DNA of 64,000 nucleotides from Leuconostoc citreum (GCF_004354555.1 NZ_PUFH01000005.1:186001-250000); one strand, 5' to 3'. Positions 28,455 through 36,797 are shown, counted from the stretch's first letter. Translations and numbers: made by a program. Notes: generated from the sequence alone by a model not told the origin.

Positions 28455-28515
28455 AACATGTTGTCTTACAAACAACATGATGTTATACTACTTGTATTAA
28501 ATAAAACAACATGTT
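28455..28515 (+). promoter_or_regulatory. Promoter with three AACATGTT-type operators
   Basis: Promoter TTGTCT (28461-28466), 17-base spacer, TATACT (28484-28489). Three related dyads surround it: AACATGTTGT (28455-28464) over the -35, AACATGATGTT (28474-28484) in the spacer, and AACATGTT (28508-28515, inside AAAACAACATGTTTT) after the start. The Rrf2-type gene downstream is the likely regulator. Confidence 0.55.
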
Positions 28516-28536
28516 TTGAAAAAGGAAGGTTTTGTC

Positions 28537-29388
28537 ATGAAATATGCAATTACTGCAGCAACTGGTCGTTTTGGACAAGCGGCTTTCAATCAATTAAAGC
28601 AATTAGTGCCAATTGAAGATATTGTGATTGTGGCTCGAAATAAGGAAAAAGCGCAAGCAATGTTTGGTAACGTCACAGTACGCCAAGCTGATTATGATAA
28701 TGTTGATGCTTTGAAACAAGCCTTTAATGGGGTCAATCGGGTGCTATTTATTTCTTCACAACCAGGTGGGCAAGTACCACGGTTGACGCAACATTTGAAC
28801 GTTGTGGAAGCATTGTCAGCCAATCAAGTGCAGTTGACAGTTTATACGAGTTTCCCAAAAGCTGAAACAGCGATTAGTGCACTGGCTCACGATCACCGTG
28901 AAACAGAAAAAGCATTAACGCAATCAGGACTTAATGCTGTGTTTGCTAGAAATAACTGGTATCTTGAAAATGAACAAGGCTTCTTGTCAAGTGGGGCAAC
29001 AAATCAGGTTGCTGCTTTCTGGGCTAGTGGACGTGCAGGTTGGGCACTTGAACGAGAATATGCAGAAGCAGCTGCTAAGCTCTTAGTTGCTGAAACCCAT
29101 AAATCTATTTATGAATTTGCTGGACCAATTAATGACTATCAGGCACTTGGTAGTGCTTTGATTGCAGCAACTGGTAAGAAAATTGATATTTTAGCACAAA
29201 CACGAACAGAATACATTGAGGCATTGGAACATACTGGTTTGAACCATGATATGGCCAGTCTGTTTGCTTCTTTCCAAGCACCAATCGAAGAAGGATCATT
29301 AGATTATGGTACAACAGATTTGATAGACGTTCTGGGACATAATTTAGTACCATTACCCGAGGCTATTAACGACATATTGAAGGCATAA
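28537..29388 (+). CDS. NmrA-like NAD(P)H-binding oxidoreductase (QorB/YwnB type)
   Basis: 283 residues with an N-terminal Rossmann fold (ITAATGRFGQAAFNQL) followed by VVARNKEKAQ, VRQADYDN and VLFISSQPGG, the pattern of NmrA/QorB-type atypical short-chain dehydrogenases that bind NAD(P)H and often act on quinones. No Tyr-x-x-x-Lys pair of classical SDRs is evident, as usual in this group. ATG 28537 is preceded by AAAGGAAGG; an upstream TTG at 28516 would include that site. The Rrf2 regulator gene follows, an arrangement like ywnA/ywnB of Bacillus. Confidence 0.83.
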   Translation: MKYAITAATGRFGQAAFNQLKQLVPIEDIVIVARNKEKAQAMFGNVTVRQADYDNVDALKQAFNGVNRVLFISSQPGGQVPRLTQHLNVVEALSANQVQLTVYTSFPKAETAISALAHDHRETEKALTQSGLNAVFARNNWYLENEQGFLSSGATNQVAAFWASGRAGWALEREYAEAAAKLLVAETHKSIYEFAGPINDYQALGSALIAATGKKIDILAQTRTEYIEALEHTGLNHDMASLFASFQAPIEEGSLDYGTTDLIDVLGHNLVPLPEAINDILKA

Positions 29389-29407
29389 TTTGCTGTTTGA
29401 TTTATGA

Positions 29408-29413
29408 TATAAT
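29408..29413 (+). promoter_or_regulatory. Extended -10 promoter of the Rrf2 gene
   Basis: TGATATAAT (29405-29413) gives an extended -10 between the NmrA-like gene and the Rrf2 gene, so the regulator may also have its own transcript. Confidence 0.45.
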
Positions 29414-29455
29414 AATGCCCGTGGTGTCGTAATTTATAAAATAGGGAGCTGACTA

Positions 29456-29887
29456 ATGCGTTTTTCATATAAATTAAGTGATGCAATCCATATTTTGACA
29501 TACATTGACATCTTTCAGGGGAATGATTTATCAAGTCAAGCTATTGCAGCCAGTATAGGCTCCAATGCCAGTGTTGTAAGAAACTTAATGCGTGATTTGC
29601 GTGTCGCGGGATTACTCGTGACGAAACAAGGTGCTGCTGCACCAATATTAGCTAAATCACCTGAAGATATTAGTCTCTATGATGTTTATATTGCGATTAA
29701 TATGGTTCATACTTTACTGCATATTGATCCTAAAACAAATCCGAATTGTTTGGTGGGAAGTCGTATTCAGGATACATTAAATAATTTTTATACAGAAGTT
29801 GAAGTAGCAGCGTACGAAAAAATGCGACATATATCATTGGCAGATGTGACGCAACATATTTTGAACGCAAATGAGATATCTGAATAG
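29456..29887 (+). CDS. Rrf2 family transcriptional regulator
   Basis: 143 residues. N-terminal winged helix-turn-helix with SSQAIAASIGSNASVVRNLMRDLRVAGLL, the Rrf2 pattern, then a dimerisation helix. The loop that in IscR/NsrR holds three cysteines has only one here (NPNCLVGSRIQ), so an iron-sulfur cluster is unlikely, and YwnA/CymR-like sensing is more probable. GGGAGC precedes the ATG. It probably binds the three AACATGTT-type dyads upstream of the NmrA-like gene. Confidence 0.87.
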   Translation: MRFSYKLSDAIHILTYIDIFQGNDLSSQAIAASIGSNASVVRNLMRDLRVAGLLVTKQGAAAPILAKSPEDISLYDVYIAINMVHTLLHIDPKTNPNCLVGSRIQDTLNNFYTEVEVAAYEKMRHISLADVTQHILNANEISE

Positions 29888-29888
29888 T

Positions 29889-29927
29889 AAAAAACGCGCG
29901 TGTGGCAATGTCTGACACGCGTTTTTT
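29889..29927 (+). terminator. Terminator of the Rrf2 gene
   Basis: AAAACGCG (29891-29898) pairs with CGCGTTTT (29918-29925) with additional GTGT/ACAC pairing inside and a T-run. Confidence 0.75.
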
Positions 29928-29943
29928 GTTGACTTTTTTGGTC

Positions 29944-29985
29944 TAATATGACACAATGTCAATATATTGACATTGTGTCATATTA
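29944..29985. promoter_or_regulatory. Perfect 42-bp palindromic operator upstream of a TetR-type gene
   Basis: Two 21-base arms meet without spacer at 29964/29965; each arm contains ATGACACAATGTCAATA or its complement. It starts inside a likely promoter (TTGACT at 29929-29934, 17-base spacer, CACAAT at 29952-29957) and ends 18 bases before the start codon at 30004. It is almost certainly the binding site for the TetR-type product, giving autoregulation and control of the ABC genes. Confidence 0.8.
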
Positions 29986-30003
29986 ATTTGTAAGGAGTAA
30001 ACT

Positions 30004-30528
30004 ATGAAAAGTGGATTACTAAATTTAAGTACTCGAAAACAGGAAAAGATTAAGCAGGCCTTACTATCAGAATTTTCTAACGTGTCATTATTAGAAGCAA
30101 AAGTAGCCAACATCGTCACGTTGGCAGAGATATCTCGAGGTTCTTTTTATACTTATTTTGAGGATATTTATGATGCTTACCAGTGGCTTGCAAGTATTGT
30201 ATTTAAAAATATCCATCAAAGCCTAGAACAAACGCAAGACAGTTTATCTGCGGCTGAAAACTTCATTTTAGAAGCTAAAGATAGTCCTTACTATAATTTT
30301 TTGTGCCAATATTATACTGTTAACGATGCTGTGATGAACAGTCAAAAAAAACCCAGTAGTGGTTATTTTGACGATTTGAGTCATCTTAAAGATGACAATG
30401 AGATTAGCGATTGGTTGATTGCTCAAGCAATACATCGTTTAATAAGAAGCTATTTTATGTATCCGGAAAAATCAGCCGACATTATACAGTCGTTTCAAGC
30501 CCTGAAGGTTTGGCAAAAAAGGAGTTGA
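30004..30528 (+). CDS. TetR/AcrR family regulator
   Basis: 174 residues. N-terminal TetR DNA-binding helices with VANIVTLAEISRGSFYTYFEDIYDAYQWL; the short ligand domain is helical and not assignable to a known inducer class. AAGGAG precedes the ATG. It is followed after 3 bases by an FtsX-type permease and an ATPase, and preceded by a perfect 42-bp palindrome, so it most likely represses this three-gene operon. Confidence 0.87.
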   Translation: MKSGLLNLSTRKQEKIKQALLSEFSNVSLLEAKVANIVTLAEISRGSFYTYFEDIYDAYQWLASIVFKNIHQSLEQTQDSLSAAENFILEAKDSPYYNFLCQYYTVNDAVMNSQKKPSSGYFDDLSHLKDDNEISDWLIAQAIHRLIRSYFMYPEKSADIIQSFQALKVWQKRS

Positions 30529-30531
30529 GCA

Positions 30532-31593
30532 ATGTTTTTAGCCATTAATGAAATGTTAAAAGAAAAGGTGAGATATACGTTAGTCATTGCAGTGATTACA
30601 TTGATTAGCTTTTTAATTTTTATTTTGAGTGCCTTAGCATTGGGCTTGTCAAATGAAAATACTGCTGCGGTTAATTCGTGGCATACGCAAAGTGTTGCTT
30701 TGAATAAAGATGCGGATGGTAATTTGAGCCAATCTTTGATGACTCAAAGTATGGTAACTAACTTAAAGAAACAATCTCATGCTGAAACTGTGGGTATCGC
30801 GCCAGCGATTATAAAATATAAACAAAACCATCGTGACGCTGCAACTTATATTGGCTTGGATAAAAGTAAAGCTATTTATCAAACGCTCAAAATTGTTTCA
30901 GGTCATCAGCCAACGAATCAAGATGAGGTATTAGTATCTGACAAGCTAAAAAATAAAGGCCTATCGCTTGGCGATAACATCACGATAGGCATGCTACCAA
31001 AAAAATTAGTTGTTGTGGGTTTTGTTAAACAAGCAACTTATAATATGGCTCCGATTGTCTATGGCTCTTTGAGTAACTGGTCCGGTGTTAAAGGTGTGTC
31101 GTCACATTATGCAGCAAGTGGCGTGATTAGTCAAAAAAATATCGCAATTGAGGATAAAGAGAATGTCTCGGTTTTAACAAGACAACAATTATTTAATAAG
31201 ATGCCTGGGTATACGGCGCAAAATAGTACCTTTTTGTTTATGATTTCATTTTTAATAATTATATCAATTGTTGTGGTTGCTATTTTCCTGTATATTTTAA
31301 CAATTCAAAAAATGCCTAACTTGGCAGTATTAAGAACGCAAGGTATACCTAGTCGTTATTTGATCGTCAATACGCTTAGTGAAACGACAATCATCATGAC
31401 GATTGCAGTTAGCCTGGGACTCGTTTTATGTGCTATCAGTAGTTGGTTGCTACCGGTTGCTGTACCGATGTATTTTGACCCGTATCTCATTATTTCTGTA
31501 GCATTCGGCCTAGTCATTACCGGTATCATTGCCGCATTAATCCCAATTCGACTTATTATGAAGATTGAACCCAAACAAGGGATAGGAGGATAA
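30532..31593 (+). CDS. ABC transporter permease, FtsX/MacB type
   Basis: 353 residues: one membrane helix near the N-terminus (about 15-40), a large extracellular domain (about 45-235, MacB-like with SGHQPTNQDEVLVSDKLK), then three helices in the C-terminal FtsX domain (about 237-345) containing the conserved VLRTQGIPSRYL. This is the four-helix permease of MacB/Lol-type mechanotransmission systems. Start by GGAGTTGAGC before the ATG. It works with the ATPase encoded 4 bases downstream; the substrate (peptide, antibiotic or lipid) is unknown. Confidence 0.86.
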   Translation: MFLAINEMLKEKVRYTLVIAVITLISFLIFILSALALGLSNENTAAVNSWHTQSVALNKDADGNLSQSLMTQSMVTNLKKQSHAETVGIAPAIIKYKQNHRDAATYIGLDKSKAIYQTLKIVSGHQPTNQDEVLVSDKLKNKGLSLGDNITIGMLPKKLVVVGFVKQATYNMAPIVYGSLSNWSGVKGVSSHYAASGVISQKNIAIEDKENVSVLTRQQLFNKMPGYTAQNSTFLFMISFLIIISIVVVAIFLYILTIQKMPNLAVLRTQGIPSRYLIVNTLSETTIIMTIAVSLGLVLCAISSWLLPVAVPMYFDPYLIISVAFGLVITGIIAALIPIRLIMKIEPKQGIGG

Positions 31594-31597
31594 CAAG

Positions 31598-32272
31598 ATG
31601 GCTAGTTTGAAGCTGGTTGACGTTACTAAAGTATTTGGCGAGGGAACTAATGAGGTTGTAGCGCTCAATCGTGTTAATTTTGAATCTCGTCAAGGAGAAT
31701 TAACCCTGATACTTGGACCATCAGGCTCTGGCAAAAGTACATTATTGACCATTATCGGGGGATTACAGTCACCAACCTCGGGTGAAGTTTATGTAAACGG
31801 TCAGTTAGTAGATGTTAAAGACGTCAAAAGTTCTGATTTTTTTCGGTTGAATCAAGTTGGTTTTGTTTTACAGTCTCATAGCTTGGTCCCCTTTTTAACT
31901 GTGAAAAAGCAATTTGAATTAGCTGATCGTGTTAAAAAACAAAATAATTTGCAAACCGAACAATTTAATCATTACCTGCAAATTTTAGGGATTGACCAAT
32001 TATTGGATAAATATCCAAATCAGTTATCAGGTGGTCAATCTCAACGCGTTGCTATCGCTAGAGCCATATATACTAATCCTGATTTTATTCTTGCAGACGA
32101 ACCAACCGCAGCATTGGATAGTGGTCGTGTTAAAAAGGTGGGCGAATTATTTAAACAAATTGCCACAGCAGAAGATAAAGCTGTTGTTATTGTGACGCAT
32201 GATTTACGGTTAGAGCAATTCGCAGATCATGTTTATCATATTGAAGATGGCGCGATTACACAAACAAAGTAA
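31598..32272 (+). CDS. ABC transporter ATP-binding protein (MacB/LolD type)
   Basis: A 224-residue nucleotide-binding subunit with Walker A GPSGSGKST (about 41-49), Q-loop VLQSHSL, signature LSGGQSQRVAIARAI, Walker B FILADEPTAALD and switch His in VTHD. Partner of the upstream FtsX-type permease; together they form one transporter regulated by the TetR-type protein. GGAGGATAACAAG precedes the ATG. Confidence 0.93.
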   Translation: MASLKLVDVTKVFGEGTNEVVALNRVNFESRQGELTLILGPSGSGKSTLLTIIGGLQSPTSGEVYVNGQLVDVKDVKSSDFFRLNQVGFVLQSHSLVPFLTVKKQFELADRVKKQNNLQTEQFNHYLQILGIDQLLDKYPNQLSGGQSQRVAIARAIYTNPDFILADEPTAALDSGRVKKVGELFKQIATAEDKAVVIVTHDLRLEQFADHVYHIEDGAITQTK

Positions 32273-32309
32273 GCAAAAGAACCTAGCCGAAGCGCTAGGT
32301 TCTTTTGCT
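32272..32309 (+). terminator. Terminator of the TetR-ABC operon
   Basis: AGCAAAAGAACCTAGC (32272-32287) pairs perfectly with GCTAGGTTCTTTTGCT (32294-32309). Confidence 0.85.
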
Positions 32310-32375
32310 AATCAGTGAGCCTAAATATAGGTTAAAATGCAGTGTATTACGTATTATAATTAGTCAAAATATAAG

Positions 32376-32434
32376 TTGACAATATAGTGTCAATGCTTTA
32401 CTATTTAGTTAGTTATATATATAATAAACTAAAT
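32376..32434 (+). promoter_or_regulatory. Promoter/operator region of the MarR-ABC operon
   Basis: TTGACA (32376-32381), 17-base spacer, TACTAT (32399-32404) is a good promoter; TTTACT (32397-32402) with TATAAT (32420-32425) is a second. Two dyads fit operators: TTGACA/TGTCAA (32376-32393) and ATTTAGTT/AACTAAAT (32403-32410 with 32427-32434). Confidence 0.55.
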
Positions 32435-32447
32435 AAAAGGATAACCT

Positions 32448-33020
32448 ATGACATTAGAGGACTATTTTAACGAAGCACGAACGGTGATGGTACATCTTCT
32501 CTATTTGACCAATGCAAAGTCTTTGGATCACGATTTATCTGACAACCAAAGACGTACATTAGAAGTCTTACTCGAAAATGATGACTTGACTGCTGGGCGA
32601 ATTACCGAAACACTTGATATTAAGCCATCAAGTACCACAGCAATTATTAAACAACTTACTAAATTACAGTATGTCACTAAACATAAAGATATGGCTGATT
32701 CACGTATTACGCGCATTAAATTAACAGATAACGGTAGATCAAAAGCAGTGGCATTACAGGAGCGCTTAGAATTAATTGATAGTATTTTTTTTAAGCCGTT
32801 ATCTGCCAAAGAACGACAACAATTATTTGAATTGCTGCAAAAAATGGCTACGTATCTAAGTTCTGATACTTATCTAGATGCAATGCGGCAATTGGTCTCT
32901 GATGACCGGCAATCTCAACGTATGTTGGAACATTTACAAGATGTGAGCCGAGATCGACGTCATATCAATCATTTACGTCAACATATGAGCCATGATTACT
33001 GGCACCATCATAATGATTAA
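32448..33020 (+). CDS. MarR family regulator with histidine-rich tail
   Basis: 190 residues. The MarR winged helix is at about 25-110 (LDHDLSDNQRRTLEVLL, LDIKPSSTTAIIKQLTKLQYV, wing KDMADSRITRIKLTDNG). It is longer than the usual 140-150 residues; the extra C-terminus has seven His in its last 20 residues (HINHLRQHMSHDYWHHHND), which could bind metal. It precedes an ABC exporter gene by 45 bases and most likely represses the pair. Confidence 0.85.
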   Translation: MTLEDYFNEARTVMVHLLYLTNAKSLDHDLSDNQRRTLEVLLENDDLTAGRITETLDIKPSSTTAIIKQLTKLQYVTKHKDMADSRITRIKLTDNGRSKAVALQERLELIDSIFFKPLSAKERQQLFELLQKMATYLSSDTYLDAMRQLVSDDRQSQRMLEHLQDVSRDRRHINHLRQHMSHDYWHHHND

Positions 33021-33030
33021 ACAGATAGTA

Positions 33031-33068
33031 AAGGAGTAGCGGTATAATACCGTTAACATAAAATAATG
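33031..33068 (+). promoter_or_regulatory. Ribosome binding site of the ABC exporter bridged by a hairpin
   Basis: AAGGAG (33031-33036) lies 29 bases before the ATG at 33066. TAGCGGTA (33037-33044) and TACCGTTA (33048-33055) form an 8-pair stem with a 3-base loop directly after it. Folding leaves 10 bases between site and start, close to normal spacing. Confidence 0.55.
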
Positions 33069-34817
33069 GACGAACATGAAGTACATCGCGCAAAGGGACA
33101 GTTTAAGTTTGGTGAGTTCTTCTCACTAATTAATCAAGTTTCACCAAAATATTGGCTGATGAGCATCGGCGTATTGATCGGTTTGGTCGGCACGGCCATT
33201 AACTTAGTCGTGCCTAAAATTGCAGCTAATCTAATCAATACTTTTTCTAAAGGAATTGATTATCATTTATTATTAACTGTTATCATATTATTCATTTTGT
33301 CAAGCGCGCTTTCTGTTGTGGGTGGTGCGTTACTAGGCTTTTTCGGCCAAGATGTTGTATCAAAGTTGCGTCAGAAAATATGGGCCCAATTAATGATCTT
33401 ACGCGTGAGTTATTTTGATGAGGTCAAAGCGGGTGAAATGTCTTCGAGACTTGTGAATGATTCCTCTCAAGTACAAGAACTATTAGCTTCAAAAATACCA
33501 AGTGCGCTATCTGCTATATTAACAGTTATCGGTGCAGTCTTTATGATGTTTACAATGGATTGGCATATGTCACTGGTTGTGGTTGCTTCGGTACCAGTGG
33601 CAGTGGTTTTATTGACACCCTTGATGCTATATGCGGGTCGGTTATCGCTTAAGCGGCAAGATGCTATCGCTGACTTTAATGGTAGTGCATCAGAAGTATT
33701 GGGAGAAATTCGCTTAGTAAAATCTTCTAATGCTGAAAAACAAGCAACGCAATCAACAAATGGTGTTATTGGTCGTTTATACCAAATCGGCTTACGTGAA
33801 ACGGTTTACGATGCAGCTATGGGTCCTATTATGATGATGATTATGATGGGGATGGTATTTGGGTTGTTAGCATTTGGTATTTATCGTGTGTCTCATGGCG
33901 CTATGACTATTGGCACACTCACATCATTTTTGATGTACATCTTTAATTTGATTGGTGCAGTACCTCTGTTAGGTACTGTATTTAGTGAAATGAGCAAAGC
34001 TGCAGGTGCAACGACACGAATTTGGGAAATTTTACGTGAACCGCAGGAAGACTTCACGGCTGGTGATTCAATAAATGTTGAAGGGCAAACACTTAGGGCG
34101 TCACATGTAGACTTTGGGTATACAACAGAAGAAAATATTTTAACAGATGTCTCTTTTGAAGCGAAACCAAATACGGTAATTGCCTTTGCCGGCCCTTCTG
34201 GTGGCGGTAAGTCAACAATATTTAGTCTTGTCGAACGTTTTTATGAACCCACTTCAGGCATTATTAGCATAGGCGATAGTCCATTAAATCAAGTGAATCT
34301 TGCCAGTTGGCGTTCACAAATTGGTTTTGTTTCTCAAGATTCGGCTATTTTAGCGGGAACTATTCGTGATAATTTAACATTTGGTTTGTCTGGGGAATAC
34401 TCTGATGAGCAGCTATGGCATGTCTTGTCATTAGCTTATGCTAAAACATTTGTGGCTGAAATGCCAGCGCAATTGGAAACCCAAGTAGGGGAGCGTGGTA
34501 TTAAAGTTTCGGGTGGCCAGCGTCAGCGTTTAGCTATAGCACGTGCCTTTTTACGAGACCCTAAGATTTTAATGTTGGATGAGGCAACGGCTAGTTTAGA
34601 TTCACAATCAGAAGCGATGGTGCAAAAAGCTTTGGAGAGATTGATGGCTAATCGTACAACGTTAGTGATTGCACATCGCTTATCAACTATTGTCGGAGCG
34701 GATCAAATTTACTTCATTGAGCACGGTCGTGTGAGTGGCTTTGGTACACACCAAGAACTGATGTCAAATCATCCATTGTATCGTGAATATGTTCAGGGAC
34801 AGGCTATTAATCAATAA
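33066..34817 (+). CDS. ABC exporter, fused membrane and ATPase domains (multidrug type)
   Basis: 583 residues: six membrane helices (about 30-315) then the nucleotide-binding domain with Walker A GPSGGGKST, Q-loop VSQDSAIL, signature VSGGQRQRLAIARAF, Walker B ILMLDEATASLD and switch His in IAHR. This is the half-size exporter of the LmrA/BmrA group, working as homodimer or with a partner. The MarR-type regulator upstream supports a drug or lipid efflux role. Start ATG 33066; its ribosome binding site is 29 bases away across a hairpin. The last codons and stop are part of a 25-base inverted repeat. Confidence 0.92.
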   Translation: MDEHEVHRAKGQFKFGEFFSLINQVSPKYWLMSIGVLIGLVGTAINLVVPKIAANLINTFSKGIDYHLLLTVIILFILSSALSVVGGALLGFFGQDVVSKLRQKIWAQLMILRVSYFDEVKAGEMSSRLVNDSSQVQELLASKIPSALSAILTVIGAVFMMFTMDWHMSLVVVASVPVAVVLLTPLMLYAGRLSLKRQDAIADFNGSASEVLGEIRLVKSSNAEKQATQSTNGVIGRLYQIGLRETVYDAAMGPIMMMIMMGMVFGLLAFGIYRVSHGAMTIGTLTSFLMYIFNLIGAVPLLGTVFSEMSKAAGATTRIWEILREPQEDFTAGDSINVEGQTLRASHVDFGYTTEENILTDVSFEAKPNTVIAFAGPSGGGKSTIFSLVERFYEPTSGIISIGDSPLNQVNLASWRSQIGFVSQDSAILAGTIRDNLTFGLSGEYSDEQLWHVLSLAYAKTFVAEMPAQLETQVGERGIKVSGGQRQRLAIARAFLRDPKILMLDEATASLDSQSEAMVQKALERLMANRTTLVIAHRLSTIVGADQIYFIEHGRVSGFGTHQELMSNHPLYREYVQGQAINQ

Positions 34818-34859
34818 AGAAACGGTAATCATTGTGATTACCGTTTCTTTATTGATTAA
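34807..34859. terminator. Bidirectional terminator with 25-base perfect arms
   Basis: Arms at 34807-34831 and 34835-34859 pair perfectly around a 3-base loop; the inner half reads AAAGAAACGGTAATCA. The repeat includes the stop codons of both convergent genes (ABC exporter and VanX-like dipeptidase). Confidence 0.9.
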
Positions 34860-35560
34860 AAAGGTGAGTGCCAAGCAAACTGAGGAGAAGTACCGGTATA
34901 CACAGCATAGGATTGACCTGATACCCATGCCCAATTTTGATTACCGTAGTCATAATGCCACCATTCTTCACTATAATTCGTAAAGCCATGTCGTGTCATA
35001 ATGTCGTATAGTAGTTGTCGGTTTTTTCTTATAACATTTAATGGATCATTAAAATAAGTTGTTTGGGCACGAACACTTGCTTCATCAAAGGGCGTACCCA
35101 TATTGAGCAAACGGCCAACAGAATCGATAATAGTCAAATCAACACTACCGCCTGTATTATGAGGAGACGGCTTCAACAAGTTAGTAGAGGGTAATGCAAC
35201 AATTTTAAGCGTCAATTGTTGTAACTCATTAACAGTCATGTTTGGATTTTGTTGCCGATAGCGTTCGTAGAGTATATCAAATAAAGCCTGTTGTGTTTTT
35301 ATATCACGCCAAGCATCATAAATTAAGAACTTATAGCCAGAAGGTAAATCATTACTTGCTGTAATTAATTTTTCATAAACTCCTTGTCTGAGATATAGTT
35401 CGGGTATGGCACCTGGTAATTTTTGCAAGAAGTATTGTGGACTAATCTGTATTTTTTCTGGAAAAAAATTAATTGGCACAAGATCTTCTTCAAGTGGTTT
35501 GATAGGTACATTTTTAACCGCTAACCAGTCCCATTCAGTTGTTTTTGTAAACGCTTTCAT
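34856..35560 (-). CDS. D-alanyl-D-alanine dipeptidase (VanX/DdpX-like, M15D)
   Basis: 234 residues of the M15D family, which cleaves D-Ala-D-Ala. Zinc ligands appear as SPHNTGGSVDL (His134, Asp141) and His202 in SEEWWHYDYG with the catalytic Glu199; YDAWR (Arg85) is the conserved substrate residue. It has no signal peptide, so it acts in the cytosol. Leuconostoc-type cells end their peptidoglycan precursors in D-Ala-D-Lac, and this enzyme would remove residual D-Ala-D-Ala or recycle it. It is not next to vanH/vanA-type genes. Confidence 0.88.
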   Translation of the reverse strand: MKAFTKTTEWDWLAVKNVPIKPLEEDLVPINFFPEKIQISPQYFLQKLPGAIPELYLRQGVYEKLITASNDLPSGYKFLIYDAWRDIKTQQALFDILYERYRQQNPNMTVNELQQLTLKIVALPSTNLLKPSPHNTGGSVDLTIIDSVGRLLNMGTPFDEASVRAQTTYFNDPLNVIRKNRQLLYDIMTRHGFTNYSEEWWHYDYGNQNWAWVSGQSYAVYTGTSPQFAWHSPF

Positions 35561-35663
35561 AATGTCATTTTATCATGTTTAAACATTTATTTCACTAGTT
35601 CTGCACCGTTTCTTCATCACACGTTACTTGCTGATATTTAAGGATAGAAAAGAGAGGGGATTG

Positions 35664-35672
35664 TGGTATAAT
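35664..35672 (+). promoter_or_regulatory. Extended -10 promoter of rmlA
   Basis: TGGTATAAT is an extended -10 about 85 bases before the rmlA start, leaving a leader of about 77 bases. Confidence 0.45.
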
Positions 35673-35755
35673 GAACGAGTATGTACTAGTAATTTATTGT
35701 CAGATAATGTGTCAGTTACCAAATAATTATAAAGTTAATCAAAGGAGCTTTTATC

Positions 35756-36628
35756 ATGAAAGGCATTATTTTAGCGGGTGGTTCAGGTACAAGGTTATAC
35801 CCTATAACAAAGTCGACTTCTAAACAATTGGTCCCAATTTATGATAAACCTATGATTTATTATCCCATGTCTGTTCTAATGTTAGCAGGTATCAAAGATT
35901 TTTTGATTATTTCAACTCCAGAGTACACGAACCAATTTGAACAACTTTTTAATGATGGTAGTGACTTGGGCTTAAACATTCAATATAAAGTACAGCCTCA
36001 GCCGAACGGATTGGCAGAGGCATTTATACTTGGTGAAGAATTTATTGGGGATGACTCAGTTGCACTGATACTTGGTGATAATATTTTTTACGGGGCAAAC
36101 TTATCAGAAATGCTACAAGCTGCTGCTGCCAAAAAAAATGGTGCAACAGTTTTCGGTTACCAAGTACGCGACCCAGAACGTTTTGGTGTAGTTGCATTTG
36201 ATGAAAATCAGAAAGCAGTTTCTATTGTTGAAAAACCGGAACAACCAAAAAGTAATTATGCGGTAACAGGTCTTTATTTTTATGATAATGATGTCATTAA
36301 TATTGCTAAGTCAATTTCACCTTCAGAACGTGGTGAACTAGAAATTTCAGATGTTAATCAAGCATATTTGGATCGTGGTGATCTTGATGTACAAGTCATG
36401 GGCCGGGGCTTTGCTTGGCTAGATACTGGTACACATGATTCTTTATTGGAAGCATCGAGTTTTATTGCAACAATACAAAAACAGCAGAATTTAAAGGTTG
36501 CTTCTTTAGAAGAAATAGCATACCGCATGGGATATATTACATTAACGCAATTAGAAGCATTAGCACAACCATTGAAAAAAAATGATTACGGCCAATATCT
36601 GTTGCGCTTAGTTGCTACTGAACGGTAA
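35756..36628 (+). CDS. rmlA: Glucose-1-phosphate thymidylyltransferase
   Basis: 290 residues. It makes dTDP-glucose from glucose-1-phosphate and dTTP, the entry to dTDP-rhamnose. [23 protein letters not shown] holds the nucleotide-binding signature, then [20 protein letters not shown] with the metal Asp, [20 protein letters not shown], and [16 protein letters not shown]. Length fits the short RmlA form. AAAGGAGC precedes the ATG. rmlB, C and D are not nearby, but the following gtrA and glycosyltransferase genes are, so it serves surface polysaccharide or teichoic acid glycosylation. Confidence 0.94.
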   Translation: MKGIILAGGSGTRLYPITKSTSKQLVPIYDKPMIYYPMSVLMLAGIKDFLIISTPEYTNQFEQLFNDGSDLGLNIQYKVQPQPNGLAEAFILGEEFIGDDSVALILGDNIFYGANLSEMLQAAAAKKNGATVFGYQVRDPERFGVVAFDENQKAVSIVEKPEQPKSNYAVTGLYFYDNDVINIAKSISPSERGELEISDVNQAYLDRGDLDVQVMGRGFAWLDTGTHDSLLEASSFIATIQKQQNLKVASLEEIAYRMGYITLTQLEALAQPLKKNDYGQYLLRLVATER

Positions 36629-36662
36629 CAATCACATAACGACTTATAAAACTATCGCATAG

Positions 36663-36699
36663 CGAACCACTTTACTAGTAATATGAGTGAAGTGGTTCG
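36663..36699 (+). terminator. Hairpin between rmlA and gtrA
   Basis: CGAACCACTT (36663-36672) pairs perfectly with AAGTGGTTCG (36690-36699). The tail ACTTTGG is weak in T, so termination may be partial. Confidence 0.5.
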
Positions 36700-36797
36700 A
36701 CTTTGGTTTATAGGTTACAGAATTGTTCATTTTAAATTATCAGGTTTTCCTGAGTACATAAAAAGAGCGTCAATTAATGAAAGGCTTTTTAATATAG

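Noticed and set aside
34856-35560. Part of a van gene cluster
   Set aside because: No vanH, vanA-type ligase or VanRS two-component genes nearby; neighbours are an ABC exporter and rmlA.
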